Assembly: GCA_963798985.1 (NCBI GenBank)
Contig: CAWCVL010000002.1
Coordinates: forward strand, 1 to 64,000
Direction of reading: 5' to 3'
DNA: 64,000 bases
Source of the DNA: JACCTU01 sp963798985
GTDB taxonomy: Bacteria > Actinomycetota > Thermoleophilia > Gaiellales > Gaiellaceae
The position numbers and the translations under genes were made by a program. Of this stretch, positions 7,982 to 18,055 are shown in pieces. Position 1 is the first letter of the stretch. Every line of letters begins with the position of its first letter. A model generated the notes under the pieces. That model saw only the letters and a list, made by a program, of their open reading frames with translations, was not told the DNA's origin and made no database searches.

Positions 7982-8485
7982 ATGGCGATTGGCCCAGTGC
8001 AAATGTTGATCGTGGGCTTCCAGGACCCCGATTTCAGAGGCGAGATCCTGGAGGAGCTGACGCGACTGAAGGACGCGGACATCATCCGGCTCATCGACCT
8101 CGTCGTCATCAAGAAGGACGACGAGGGGAACATCGAGACGCTGCACACGAGCGATCTCGACGAAGATGCTGCGCTCGAGTTCGGCGCGGTCGCAGGAGCC
8201 CTGATCGGGCTCGGTTACGCGGGCGACGAAGGCGCGGAGGCGGGCGCGATGGCGGGGGCCGAGGCGATGGCCGACGGCCAGGTCTTCGACGACGACCAGG
8301 TCTGGTACGCCGCCGACGCGATCCCGAACGGCACGGCCGCCGGCGTCGCGCTGATCGAGCACCGCTGGGCGATCCCGCTCCGCGACGCGATCATCCGCGC
8401 GAACGGCATCCCGCTCGTCGACGAGTGGATCCACGCCAACGACCTGATTGCGGTCGGCGTGGCAACGGCGGAGGCGACGGCCTAG
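7982..8485 (+). CDS. DUF6325/DUF1269-type protein, 167 aa
   Basis: GAAGGAG lies ahead of ATG 7982. The protein begins IGPVQMLIVGF and continues IIRLIDLVVIKKDDEGN, the hallmark of DUF1269/DUF6325 proteins. A glycine/alanine-rich helix pair follows (FGAVAGALIGLGYAG; AEAGAMAGAEAMADG), then WYAADAIPNGTAAGVALIEHRWAI. The Gly/Ala stretch may insert in membrane. Function is unknown. These proteins often sit beside SHOCT proteins in actinobacteria, as here. Confidence 0.8.
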   Translation: MAIGPVQMLIVGFQDPDFRGEILEELTRLKDADIIRLIDLVVIKKDDEGNIETLHTSDLDEDAALEFGAVAGALIGLGYAGDEGAEAGAMAGAEAMADGQVFDDDQVWYAADAIPNGTAAGVALIEHRWAIPLRDAIIRANGIPLVDEWIHANDLIAVGVATAEATA

Positions 8486-8583
8486 CTCCGCCGTGGCCGT
8501 CACGGCCGCGGTTCATCCGTTTCGGCGGGATGAGCCGCGCGCCGGTCGGCTCGCAAGGGTCGCCACGCAGCGAGGGAGACCCC

Positions 8584-10959
8584 ATGTCGGAGAACGAGCC
8601 TCACCGCAACGTCCTGCCGATTCCCGACGTGAAGCCCGTCGGCGTTGACGACGTACGACGCGAAGGATCCCGACACGTCGTACCCGCCGATCGAGCCCGT
8701 GAGTCCTCCGGAAGGGGCGCCGAACGTGCTCATCGTGCTCCTCGACGACGTCGGTTTCGGTGCTGCCAGCGCGTTCGGTGGCCCGATCAGCACGCCGAAC
8801 GCGGAGCGACTTGCGGCGAAGGGGCTGAAGTACAACCGGTTCCACACCACCGCCCTCTGCTCGCCCACGCGCGCCGCCCTCCTCAGCGGGCGCAACCACC
8901 ACGCGGTCGGCATGGGCGGCATCACCGAGATCGCGACAGCTGCGCCGGGTTACAACTCGATCCGACCGAACACCTGCGCGCCGCTGGCGGAGACGCTCAA
9001 GCTGAACGGCTACTCGACCGCCCAGTTCGGCAAGTGCCACGAGGTGCCGGTGTGGGAGACCAGCCCGATGGGCCCGTTCGACAACTGGCCCACGGGCAGC
9101 GGGTTCGAATACTTCTACGGCTTCATCGGCGGCGAGGCGCACCAGTACTACCCGTCGCTGTACGAGGGAACGACCGCGATCGAGCCGACGAAGACGCCCG
9201 AAGAGGGCTACCACCTGACTGGGCGACATGACCGACAAGACGATCAGCTGGATCGCGTCAGCAGAAGGCGCTCATGGCCGACAAGCCCTTCTTCATCTAC
9301 TTCGCGCCGGGCGCCACCCACGCGCCGCACCACGTGCCCGCGGACTGGATCGACAAGTACAAGGGCCAGTTCGACGACGGCTGGGAGTGCATTGCGCGAG
9401 CAGACATTCGCGCGACAGAAGGAGCTCGGCGTCATCCCGCACGACGCGAAGCTCACCGAGCGGCCGGAGGAGATCCCGGCCTGGGACGAGATGCCCGAGG
9501 AGTTGAAGCCGGTGCTGCGCGCGGCAGATGGAGATCTACGCCGCGTTTCTCGACTTCACCGACCACCACGTCGGGCGCGTGCTGGACACGCTCGAGGATC
9601 TCGAGATCCTCGAGAACACGCTCGTCTACTACATCATCGGCGACAACGGCGCCTCTGCGGAGGGAACGCTGAACGGGACGTTCAACGAGATCGATCAACT
9701 TCAACGGGGCCGCAGCGCTCGAGACTCCGGAGTTCATGGCTCGCCCGCCTCGACGACTTCGGCGGCCCGGAGTCGTACAACCACTTCGCAGTCGGCTGGG
9801 CGCACGCGATGTGCACCCCGTACCAGTGGACGAAGCAGGTCGCCTCGCACTGGGGCGGGACCCGCAACGGCACGATCGTCCACTGGCCGGCAGGCACCAA
9901 GAAGACGGGTGAGGTTCGTTCGCAGTTCCACCACGTGATCGACATCGCTCCGACCGTCCTCGAAGCCGCCGGCCTGCCACATCCGACGTCGGTGAAATGG
10001 CGTCCAGCAGGAGCCGCTCCACGGCGTGCAGCATGGCGTATTCGTTCGGCGACGGAGACGCGGCCGAGCGGCACGAGACGCAGTACTTCGAGATGTTCGG
10101 CAACCGCGGGATCTACCACAAGGGCTAGACCGCCGTCACCAAGCACTCGACGCCGTGGCTGATGCTCGGCCAGGAGAAGCCGGCGTTCGACGACGACGTG
10201 TGGGAGCTCTACGACACCACGACGGATTGGACACAGGCCGAAGGATCTCTCTGCCGCGCAGCCGGAGAAGCTGCACGAGCTCCAACGGCTCTTCCTGATC
10301 GAGGCGTCCAAGTACAACGTGCTTCCCCTCGACGACCGGGGGATCGAGCGCGCGATTCCGGAGGTCGCAGGCCGCCCCACCCTAATCAAGGGAAACCGGC
10401 AGCTGCTCTTCGGCGGATGGGTCGCCTGTCCGAGAACTCGGTGGTGAGCATCAAGAACAAGTCACACGCGGTCACGGCCGAGCTCGAGGTTCCCGACGGC
10501 GGCGCGGAGGGCGTGATCGTCGCTCAGGGCGGCAACATCGGCGGGTGGGCCCTCTACCTGACGGAGGGCAAACCGCGCTATTGCTACAACCTGCTCGGCC
10601 TGCAGCGGTTCAACGTCGGAGGCGAAGAGGCGGTTCCGCCGGGCACGCACCAGGTGCGCCTCGAGTTCGCCTACGACGGGCCCGGGCTCGGTAAGGGCGG
10701 TACGGCGACGCTCTTCGTGGACGGCGTGCAGGTCGGTCAGGGCGCTGTCGCGGGTACTGCCCCGCTGATCTTCTCGGCGGATGACACGTGCGACGTCGGC
10801 CGCGACAACGGAAGCCCAGTCGCGGACGACTACCCGGAGCCAAACCAGTTCACCGGCGAGATCCGCTGGGTGGAGATCGACGTCGGAGACGCAGCCGACG
10901 ACGCCGACCACCGGATCGATCCCGAGGAACTCGTCAGGGTGGCGCTCGCGCGCCAGTAG
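8584..10959 (+). CDS. Arylsulfatase (sulfatase superfamily), about 790 aa, with frameshifts and one in-frame TAG
   Basis: It hydrolyses sulfate esters. It starts at ATG 8584 after GGGAGAC (MSENEPHRNVLPIPDVK) and moves frame near 8640 to VLIVLLDDVGFGAASAF (metal-binding DD). CSPTR has its Cys at 8858-8860, the formylglycine residue of type I sulfatases. It continues through GRNHHAVGMGG, FGKCHEVPVWE and GFIGGEAHQYYP. More shifts occur near 9225, 9270, 9400, 9530, 9705, 10005 and 10240. A premature TAG at 10126-10128 replaces the Trp expected in the GIYHKGW-TAVT segment. The C-terminal beta domain (YDGPGLGKGGTATLFVDGV) and the stop at 10957 are normal. All catalytic pieces are present, so base-calling errors are more likely than decay, but a pseudogene cannot be excluded. 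Confidence 0.8.
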
Positions 10960-10978
10960 CCGTCAGCAGAACAGGCGG

Positions 10979-11387
10979 CTAGTGCGAGGGGTCACCGCCG
11001 ACGACCTCGAACGCCTCGGCGACGTCGTAGCCGAGCGCGAGCGCGAGGTTCGGAGCCGCCGAGACGACCCGTGCAACGCCGACGATGGGCATCACGGCGA
11101 TCAGCGTGCCGACGATCTCCTCCTCCGTCAGCCCCGCGTCGAGGCCCGGCCGTGACCGCGCTCATGAACGACGGCGGAGCCGCGTCGACGGCGATCAGCG
11201 AGGCGACCCGGGCGAGCGCGTGCTCCTTTGGTCCCAGACCCGACAGAACCGTGCTCGCGCGCTCTTCCCGAAGCAGCCCGTCGATGTAGCGGTCGTCGCG
11301 CAGGGCCAGTCGCCGTAGGGTGACCTTGTAGTCCTCCACTTCGCTGCCTGCTTCATTCGACGCCTCGGCAGGGCGCCGCGACATCAT
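10979..11387 (-). CDS. Carboxymuconolactone-decarboxylase-like protein (frameshifted)
   Basis: The N-terminal part reads DYKVTLRRLALRDDRYIDGLL and HALARVASLIAVDAAP. After a slip near 11155 it continues AGLDAGLTEEEIVGTLIAV, then MPIVGVARVVSAAPNLALA, and ends at TAG 10979-10981. These are the paired helices of the AhpD/CMD fold. The usual redox Cys-x-x-Cys pair is absent, so peroxidase activity is unlikely. The 5' end could be ATG 11387, overlapping the regulator's stop, or GTG 11339. The shorter start would leave the palindrome 11384-11400 44 bp upstream, as at the other sites. Confidence 0.7.
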
Positions 11388-11400
11388 CCCGTGCGGGTGA
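11384..11400. promoter_or_regulatory. 17-bp palindrome, site 6
   Basis: TCATCCCGTGCGGGTGA. It overlaps the stop codon of the LuxR-family gene and lies 44 bp upstream of the alternative GTG start (11339) of the carboxymuconolactone-decarboxylase-like gene. It is a single site. Confidence 0.55.
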
Positions 11401-13706
11401 AATCGGCCGGCCGGGCCGCCAGAGCCTCGTCGACGAGCCCGAGCTCGATCGCCCGCTCGATCGCCTCGCTCCGGCTCGTCGCGTCGAGCTTCCGGTACAC
11501 GGAGATCGCCTGCGTCTTCACCGTGTTCCGCGAGACGAAGAGCCGCTCGGCGATCTCACGGAACGTCAGGTGCGTCGTGAGCAGCGGCAGCAGCCGAAGC
11601 TCCGCCGTCGTCAGCGTGGACGCCCAGCCGGACGGCTGCTCCTTGAACGCGGCGAGCTCCTCGCGCAGCTGGACGATCCGGGTAACGAGCACTCCCAGGT
11701 CGGGGTTGCGATGCAGGAGGTCGTCGGCCTCGAGACAGAGGGTTCGTGCGCCGTCGGCGTCTGCGAGCGCCAGGTGCGCGTGCGCGAGCTCGAGCGTCGT
11801 CTGCACGCCGAACCACGACAGCGCGCGGGTGATCATCGGGCGGAGCCGCTGTGCGACGACGAGAGCCTCCCGTCGCGCGCGTGCCCTGTCCGCGGGCGAG
11901 CGCGATTCGTGCCTCGGCCGCGTACAGCATCGCGGCGGGGACGTACTCGCCCGGCTCCGTGTCGCTGACGAAGCGCCGCGCGAGCGCGAGCGCCGCGTCC
12001 GCAGCGTCCAGATCGCCGCTCTCCAGCGCGACCAGCGCGAGCTCCGAGTACGCGACGACACCGGCGTAGATCGCGCCACCGCCTGCCGCCGCCTCTCCTG
12101 CCTTTTCGAGCATGGGCATCGCCGCCTCGGTCTCGCCGGCGAGCAGCGTCGCGACGCCGCGCACGAGCAACGCGACCGGCATCCACGGGCTCTGCGGGCT
12201 CAACTCGTCGATCGCGAGCTCGGCGTCGACGAGCATCTTGTCGACCCCCTGGCCGCAGACCCGCGCCCGGTGGAGCGCGGCCCACGAGCGCAGCGAGGGG
12301 CTCCCGTCCGGCATCGGGCCCTCGTAGTCCGAGGTCTCGACCGCGAGCGCCCACCGCTCGGCGTCCTCCGGCCGCCCACGGAGGCCGTTGACCCAGGCGC
12401 CGAACACCGCGACGGCGGGATAGCGCGTGAGCAGTTCCGGCTCGTCGAACGCCGCCAACCAGCGCTCGACCGTCGCGACACGACCTTTGCGGTAGAACGG
12501 GAGGACGTTGGCCGCCACGAGCGCGGCCGTCGCGTCGACGTCGCCCGCCGCGGAGGTGTGGTCGATCGCCCAGTCCGCGAGGCGGTTCTCGACACACCAG
12601 GCGGGCTGCGCGACGATGGAGCTCGGGCACCAACTCCGGCTCTCTGCGCTCGAGCTCGGCACAGCAGCATGTCGCGGAAGAGGTGGTGGTAGCGGTACCA
12701 GCCGCTGCGATGGTCGAGCGCGACGACGAACACGTTCGCGTGCTCGAGGGCCTCGAGCATCTTGGCCGAGTCCGTCCGGCCGAGGACGGCGTCGCAGAAC
12801 GGCCCCGTCATCCGATCGAGCACCGAGGTGCGCGTGAGGAAATCGATCTCCGCCGGCTTCAGGTGCGCGAGATGCTCTGCCCGCAGGTACTCGGTGACGA
12901 AGCGATCGTCTCCGGAGAACTGGTCGAGGGCCGGTGGTCCCTGCGGCGCCTGCAGCGAGAGCGCAGCGAGATAGAGCCCCGCCGCCCAGCCTTCGGCGCG
13001 TTCGTTCAGAGCCCGCGCCTCCTCCTCCGAGACGTCCACGCCGGCCTCCGTGAGCAGCGCCCGGGCCTCGGAATCTGTGAGGGCGAGCTCCGCGGGGCCG
13101 ATCTCGAGCAGGTCGCCTCTCGCACGGAAGCGTGCGAGCGGGAGCGCCGCCTCGCCGCGACCGGCCAGCACGAGCAGCGACCCGCGCGGGATGTGCAGCG
13201 CAAGTGCGTCCACGGCGTCGAGCGCCTGGGCATCCGTGAGCGCGTGGACGTCGTCGAGGACGAGGACCGCCGGGACACTCAGCGACGCGATCGCCGACCC
13301 GAGGCGCGGGACCGCGGTCGACCAGAGCGCGTCTCCTCCCGCCGCAACCCCACTGAACACGCGCCGGTCGAGCGGCTCGACGGCGTTCAGCGCCGTCGCG
13401 ACATAGCTGAGGAGCACGACGGGGTCGTTGTCGGCCTCGTCGAGGGAGACCCAGGCGAACGGCCGGGGGTCTTTGGCAGCCCACTGCGCGAGGAGCGTCG
13501 TCTTGCCGTACCCCGCGGGTGCGACCACGCTGACGAAGCGCGCCTCGTACCTGCCCCGGAGTCTCGAGACGAGCGGCGACCGGCGCACCGAGCCCCGTCG
13601 CTGCGCCGGAATTGCGAGCTTGGACGGGCAGAGATCGAAGGAGGCAGTCGCCGCAGACCCGTTTGCGACGGGCCGCCCAGAGCCTGCCGAGGAAGGCCCG
13701 TGCTCA
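11384..13706 (-). CDS. LAL/MalT-type LuxR-family transcription regulator (two or more frameshifts; start unresolved)
   Basis: The N-terminal module begins LCPSKLAIPAQRRGSV, typical of MalT-like regulators. A STAND ATPase follows with Walker A (VVAPAGYGKTTLLAQW) and Walker B (VPAVLVLDDVHALTD). Frame changes near 12640 and 11880 lead through helical TPR-like repeats. The C-terminal LuxR helix-turn-helix includes TLTTAELRLLPLLTTHLTFR, AERLFVSRNTVKTQ and YRKLDATSRSEAI. It ends TRTG at TGA 11384-11386. These are signal-responsive ATP-dependent activators. The open frame runs back to 13930 without a convincing start; GTG 13704-13706 would need one more frame correction. Two 17-bp palindromes lie in its upstream region, and another covers its stop. 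This makes it the best local candidate for the protein that binds them, by inference only. Confidence 0.75.
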
Positions 13707-13867
13707 CGCGAGGTCTGGCCATCGACGCGCTGTACCAAGCACCCTCCCCCCGCGGAGAACCGTTCCGCGTTCAGGGTAGTGACAGGCCCTCGCGCTCCGC
13801 AAGCGCGTAGGGGTCTTGGCCAGTGCCCGGGCAGCGCGATTGAAGGCGAGTCCGATCCACACGAGCA

Positions 13868-13884
13868 TCGCCCGAAACGGGTGA
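13868..13884. promoter_or_regulatory. 17-bp palindrome, site 7
   Basis: TCGCCCGAAACGGGTGA in the region between the minus-strand LuxR gene and the plus-strand lipoprotein gene. It is paired with site 8, centres 38 bp apart. Confidence 0.65.
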
Positions 13885-13905
13885 TCCCGCCGGAGCCGGC
13901 GCTTT

Positions 13906-13922
13906 TCGTCCGAAGCGGGTGA
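13906..13922. promoter_or_regulatory. 17-bp palindrome, site 8
   Basis: TCGTCCGAAGCGGGTGA, 34 bp upstream of the lipoprotein start at 13957. Confidence 0.65.
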
Positions 13923-13956
13923 AGCGTCACCTCGTCCGACGCGCTGCAATTGGGGC

Positions 13957-14472
13957 ATGACCCGCGCCGCGATCGTCGTGTTCATGTGCGCTCTGACGTT
14001 CGCAACGGCCGGCTGCGGCGGGGGAGACGACACCTCGGCGACGGAAACGTGGGCCGGCGACGTCTGCTCCTCGTTGACGGAGTGGGTCGACGCGATCGAG
14101 TCGGCGACCGCCTCGATCCAGAGCAACCCGAGCGTGGACGGGCTCCAGAGCGCCGTCGACGACGCGAAGCAGGCGACGGAGACGTTGACCGACGATCTGC
14201 GAGGGCTCGGCCGCCCGGACACCGAGGCAGGCCAGGAAGCTGAGCAGGCGATCGACGAGCTTGCGACGGAGCTCCAGTCGGGGATCGACGAGATCGAGAG
14301 CGAGTCGAGCGAGGGCCTCGGCGCACTCACGGCGTTGAGCGCCACCCTGACCGCGATCGGGGGCCAGGTCTCGTCGACCTTCGATCAGCTCGAGCAGCTC
14401 GACGCCGGCGGCGAGCTCCAGGACGCGTTCGAGAACTCGGACTCGTGCGACGAGCTCCGCTCCAACTCCTGA
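13957..14472 (+). CDS. Secreted lipoprotein, mostly helical, 171 aa
   Basis: A signal sequence (AAIVVFMCALTFATAGC) ends in a lipobox with Cys at residue 20, so the protein should be lipid-anchored outside the membrane. The mature part is acidic and heptad-like (AVDDAKQATETLTDDLRGL; AEQAIDELATELQSGIDEI), predicting a long helical bundle, with Cys37 and a near-C-terminal Cys that could pair. No enzyme motif is seen and the family is unknown. It is the likely target of palindrome sites 7 and 8. Confidence 0.8.
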   Translation: MTRAAIVVFMCALTFATAGCGGGDDTSATETWAGDVCSSLTEWVDAIESATASIQSNPSVDGLQSAVDDAKQATETLTDDLRGLGRPDTEAGQEAEQAIDELATELQSGIDEIESESSEGLGALTALSATLTAIGGQVSSTFDQLEQLDAGGELQDAFENSDSCDELRSNS

Positions 14473-14502
14473 CCGGCGACTCCCGCGTCGCCATCGCAGG
14501 TA

Positions 14503-14514
14503 TGCTATATAGCA
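14503..14514 (+). promoter_or_regulatory. Putative leaderless promoter with palindrome TGCTATATAGCA
   Basis: The AT-rich palindrome TGCTATATAGCA contains a TATATA -10-like element (14506-14511) six bases before the ATG at 14518. It is flanked by a direct repeat GCAGGTATGC (14496-14505 and 14512-14521). No Shine-Dalgarno site precedes the ATG. This fits a leaderless transcript starting at the ATG, or an operator over the start. Confidence 0.45.
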
Positions 14515-14517
14515 GGT

Positions 14518-15168
14518 ATGCGATCTAATGCGGTGGCGCTCGGACGCGTCAAGGAGACGTACACGACCGGCGCGAGGCGACTCGCCTCCCGCTCGATCGT
14601 CGGGCTCACGCGCACCCGGGTCACCCCGAATGCCCTGACGACGGCCGGGGTCGCGCTCTGCGCGCTGGCCTCAGTCCTCGTCTTCTTCGAGTACCGGAAC
14701 GAGCTGCTCTTCTTCTGGCTCGGCGCGGTGCTCTTCGTGGCAGGGTCGCTGCTCGACATCCTCGACGGGGCGCTCGCGCGAGCGGGCGGGAAGACGACTC
14801 CCTTCGGCGCGTTCATGGACTCGACCACCGACCGGATGAGCGAGGCCTTGATGCTCGGCGCGATCGCGCTCGTGCTCGTCCGCGACGGCAGCGAGCTCGG
14901 CGTCGGCCTGACGGTCGCCGCCATCGCCGGCTCGTTCCTCGTCAGCTACACCCGTGCACGCGCCGAGGCGCTCGGCCTGCGCGGCGACGTCGGGATCGGC
15001 TCGAGAGCCGAGCGCGTCGTCGTGATCACCGCCGGGCTCGTGCTCGCGCCGTGGGTTCCGCTCGAGCTCGCGCTCGCCGTGCTCACGGCGACGGCCTGGA
15101 TCACGGTCGTTCAGCGCGTCCTGCATGTGCGAAACCAACTTCGAACAGGAGAGAACCTGAATGTCTGA
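14518..15168 (+). CDS. pgsA: CDP-alcohol phosphatidyltransferase, PI(-phosphate) synthase type, 216 aa
   Basis: It transfers the phosphatidyl group from CDP-diacylglycerol to an inositol-type alcohol in the membrane. The family motif DG-x2-AR-x8-G-x3-D-x3-D is complete: LDGALARAGG, then FGAFMDSTTDR. There are about six TM helices (LTTAGVALCALASVLVFF; FWLGAVLFVAGSLLDIL; VVVITAGLVLAPWVPL). The next gene, eight bases overlapping, makes inositol-3-phosphate. In actinobacteria this pairing points to phosphatidylinositol-phosphate synthase. The start ATG 14518 has no ribosome site and may be leaderless. Confidence 0.85.
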   Translation: MRSNAVALGRVKETYTTGARRLASRSIVGLTRTRVTPNALTTAGVALCALASVLVFFEYRNELLFFWLGAVLFVAGSLLDILDGALARAGGKTTPFGAFMDSTTDRMSEALMLGAIALVLVRDGSELGVGLTVAAIAGSFLVSYTRARAEALGLRGDVGIGSRAERVVVITAGLVLAPWVPLELALAVLTATAWITVVQRVLHVRNQLRTGENLNV

Positions 15169-16270
15169 CAACGGCAAGGTCCGCGTCGCGATCGTCGGCG
15201 TCGGCAACTGCGCGAACGCGCTTCTGCAAGGCGTCGAGTACTACCGCGACGCCGACCCCGATCAGTTCGTTCCCGGCCTGATGCACGTCGACCTCGGCGG
15301 GTACCACGTCGGCGACATCGAGTTCACCGCGGCCTTCGACGTCACGACGACGAAGGTCGGCAAGGACCTCGCCGACGCGATCTGGGCGCACCCGAACGAC
15401 ACGATCAAGTTCGCAGACGTGGCGCCGACCGGGATCAAGGTCTCGCGCGGGATGACGCACGACGGGATCGGCAAGTTCCTCTCCGAGGTCGTCGACAAGG
15501 CGCCGGGAGAGACCGACGACGTCGTCCAGATCCTCAAGGACACGAAGACCGACGTCGTCGTCAACTACCTGCCCGTCGGCTCCGAGTCGGCCACGAAGTG
15601 GTACGCGGAGCAGATCCTCGAGGCAGGTTGCGCGATGGTGAACTGCATGCCCGTCTTCATCGGGCGCGAGCCGTACTGGCAGCGCCGGTTCGAGCAGGCG
15701 GGCCTGCCGATCATCGGCGACGACATCAAGTCGCAGGTCGGCGCGACGATCACGCACCGCGTGCTCACCTCGCTGTTCCGCGACCGCGGCGTCAAGCTCG
15801 ACAAGACGATGCAGTTGAACGTCGGCGGCAACTCCGACTTCCTGAACATGCTCGAGCGCGAGCGCCTCGAGTCGAAGAAGATCTCGAAGACGAACGCGGT
15901 CACGTCGATGCTCGACTACGACCTCGGCGAGAAGAACATCCACGTCGGCCCGTCCGACTACGTGCCGTGGCTGACCGACCGCAAGTGGGCCTACATCCGC
16001 ATGGAGGGCTCGAGCTTCGGCGACGTGCCGCTGAACGTCGAGCTCAAGCTCGAGGTCTGGGACTCGCCGAACTCCGCGGGAATCGTGATCGACGCGGTCC
16101 GGCTCGCGAAGCTCGCGCTGAACAACGGCGTCGCCGGCGCGCTCGAAGGCCCGAGCGCCTACCTGATGAAGTCGCCGCCGAAGCAGATCCAGGACGACGA
16201 CGCGCACGATGCGGTCGAGCGCTTCATCGAGGAGAACCGCCGCACGCGCGAAACCGCGCCGGCGATCTAG
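15161..16270 (+). CDS. ino1: Inositol-3-phosphate synthase, 369 aa
   Basis: It converts glucose-6-phosphate to 1L-myo-inositol-3-phosphate with NAD+. The Rossmann start VAIVGVGNCANALLQGV, the later DVVVNYLPVGSESATKWY, and the catalytic region DDIKSQVGATITHR and LNVGGNSDFLNM match the actinobacterial/archaeal-type enzyme of about 360-370 residues. A good AGGAGAG site precedes ATG 15161. It overlaps the CDP-alcohol transferase gene by eight bases, so substrate and phospholipid synthesis are co-expressed. The gene is intact. Confidence 0.95.
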   Translation: MSDNGKVRVAIVGVGNCANALLQGVEYYRDADPDQFVPGLMHVDLGGYHVGDIEFTAAFDVTTTKVGKDLADAIWAHPNDTIKFADVAPTGIKVSRGMTHDGIGKFLSEVVDKAPGETDDVVQILKDTKTDVVVNYLPVGSESATKWYAEQILEAGCAMVNCMPVFIGREPYWQRRFEQAGLPIIGDDIKSQVGATITHRVLTSLFRDRGVKLDKTMQLNVGGNSDFLNMLERERLESKKISKTNAVTSMLDYDLGEKNIHVGPSDYVPWLTDRKWAYIRMEGSSFGDVPLNVELKLEVWDSPNSAGIVIDAVRLAKLALNNGVAGALEGPSAYLMKSPPKQIQDDDAHDAVERFIEENRRTRETAPAI

Positions 16271-16297
16271 CGGGGCAGGGCTAGACTCGGGGGCTCG

Positions 16298-18033
16298 ATG
16301 GGCCTCCGAGTCTGCCTCGTCACGCCCTTCTCCTGGTCGCAGCCGCACTCCGTCAACGAGCACGTCGATGGGGTCGCCCGGGAGCTGCGTTCGCTCGGCC
16401 ACCACGTCACCGTTCTCGCTCCGTCGAACCGCGCCCGCGACCTCGCAGCGGGGCGACAGATCCTGCAAAGCGGCGCGGACGCGGAGCTGATCGCCGTCGG
16501 GCCGGCGGTGCCGATCTCGCGCCGATCGCAGATGGGCGTGCCGGTCGGTGCCCGCTTCAACCTCGACCTCGCGCTCGGCGAGGGGCGCTACGACGTCGTC
16601 CACGGGATCGAGCCTGGCCTCCCGAGCCTCTCGTACCTCGCGCTTCGCGACGCGCAGACGCTCGCGGCCGCCTCGTTCTTCTCGCCGGAGCGCCTCGCGT
16701 ACCCGCCCGGCAAGGCGCAGCGCGAGCGACTACTCCACCGCGTCGACGCGCTGCTGGCAACGACCGAGCGCACTGCGGCGGCAGCTGCGCGAGCGCTTTC
16801 CCGGCGACTACCGCGTCGTCTCCGAAGGCGTGGACATCGAGCGCTTCGCCCCCGCCCCAAAACACAACGTGATCGCGATCGAGTGGCGCCCGATGGCACG
16901 CCCCGTCGCGCGCGCCGTGCTTCGCACGCTGCGTGAGCTGCCGGACTGGGAAGTCGTGTTCGTCCGCACCCGCTCGATGTTCGGGCGTCCGTTCGTGCCA
17001 CGCGCGGTCATCGACCGCGTGAGGATCGTGACGCTGCGCTCGGGCGAGTCGCGCGCCGACCTCTTGAACAGCGCAGCGATCTTCGTCCCCGCACCGCAGG
17101 GCCTCAACAGGCTCCGCCTCGAAGCGGCCGCCGCGGGTGCCGCGATCGTCGATCCCCCGGGCGTCGACGACCAGCCCGAGCTCGCGGCCGCCGCAGTCGC
17201 ACGACTCGCCGAGGACTCCGAGCACCGCGCGCTCGAGGGAGAGAAGGCGCGAGCCTGGGCCGAGCCGCAGAGCTTCCAGGCGGTGGCCGGCTCGCTGGCC
17301 GCGCTCTACGACGGGCTCGCGTCGCGCCGCCGCCCGGCGGCCGGCGCCGGCGACCCGCTCGCCGACCGCCCGTGGATCCTCGCCGACCTGCACCTGCATA
17401 CGAGTTGGTCGCACGACTGCCAGATCCCGGTGACCGAGCTGCTCGACCACGCGGAGGAGACGGGCCTCGGGGCGATCGCGGTCACGGACCACAACGTGTT
17501 CGGCGGCGCGCTCGAAGCGGTCGAGCAGGCACGCGGACCGCGAGCTGATCGTGATCCCGGGCGAGGAGGTCAAGACCGACGCGCAAGGTGAGGTGATCGG
17601 GCTGTTCCTCCGAGAGGAGATCCCACGCGGGATGTCGTTCGTCGACACGATCGCCGCGATCCGCGAGCAGGGCGGGATCGTGTACCTCCCCCACCCCTTC
17701 GACCGCATCCACACGGTTCCCGACCCGGCGACGATCCAGCGCCACCTCGCGCAGATCGACGTGCTCGAGGTCTACAACGCCCGCCTCCTGTTCGAGACGT
17801 ACAACGAGGAAGCGCTGCGCTTCGCCCGCAAGTACGGCCTCCAGATGGGTGCCGGATCGGACGCCCACGTGCTGCAGGGCGTCGGTACCGGCGTGCTGCG
17901 GATGCGCGCGTTCGACGGGCCTGAAGAGTTCATGCTCAGCCTTCGCAGCGCGCAGGTCCAGCGCCGCCCGCGCTCGCTTCTCTACCTCCAATCGCTGAAG
18001 TGGGCGGCGCAGGCCAAGGAAAGAGTCCGCTGA
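16298..18033 (+). CDS. Glycosyltransferase (GT4-like) fused to a PHP phosphoesterase domain, about 578 aa (two frameshifts)
   Basis: The N-terminal half is GT-B: LRVCLVTPFSWSQPHSVNEH, VARELRSLGHHVTVLAP and the YDVVHGIEPGLPSL linker. The donor half follows a slip near 16785: YRVVSEGVDIERFAP, then FVPAPQGLNRLRLEAAAAG with the acidic-loop region slightly altered. A Pro/Ala-rich joint is followed by a PHP domain with LADLHLHTSWSHD and VTDHNVFGG. After a slip near 17535 it shows VIPGEEVKT, YLPHPFDR and MGAGSDAH; the metal-binding His/Asp/Glu set is complete. GT-PHP fusions are uncommon. It lies directly after the inositol-lipid genes, which suggests glycosylation of an inositol lipid or release of phosphate from a sugar phosphate. 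That role is inference. Confidence 0.75.
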
Positions 18034-18055
18034 TCCCGAAACTCTAGGACCCGCT

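Noticed and set aside
8500..8540. TCATCC-N9-GGATGA before the sulfatase as an eleventh palindrome site
   Set aside because: The half-sites are separated by nine bases and not five, and the central G/C positions do not match, so it does not fit the 17-bp symmetry.
10126..10128. In-frame TAG in the arylsulfatase as a recoded or readthrough codon
   Set aside because: The gene has many other frame errors, the residue expected is an ordinary Trp (TGG to TAG is one change), and no other gene shows in-frame TAG. Error or decay is simpler than recoding.
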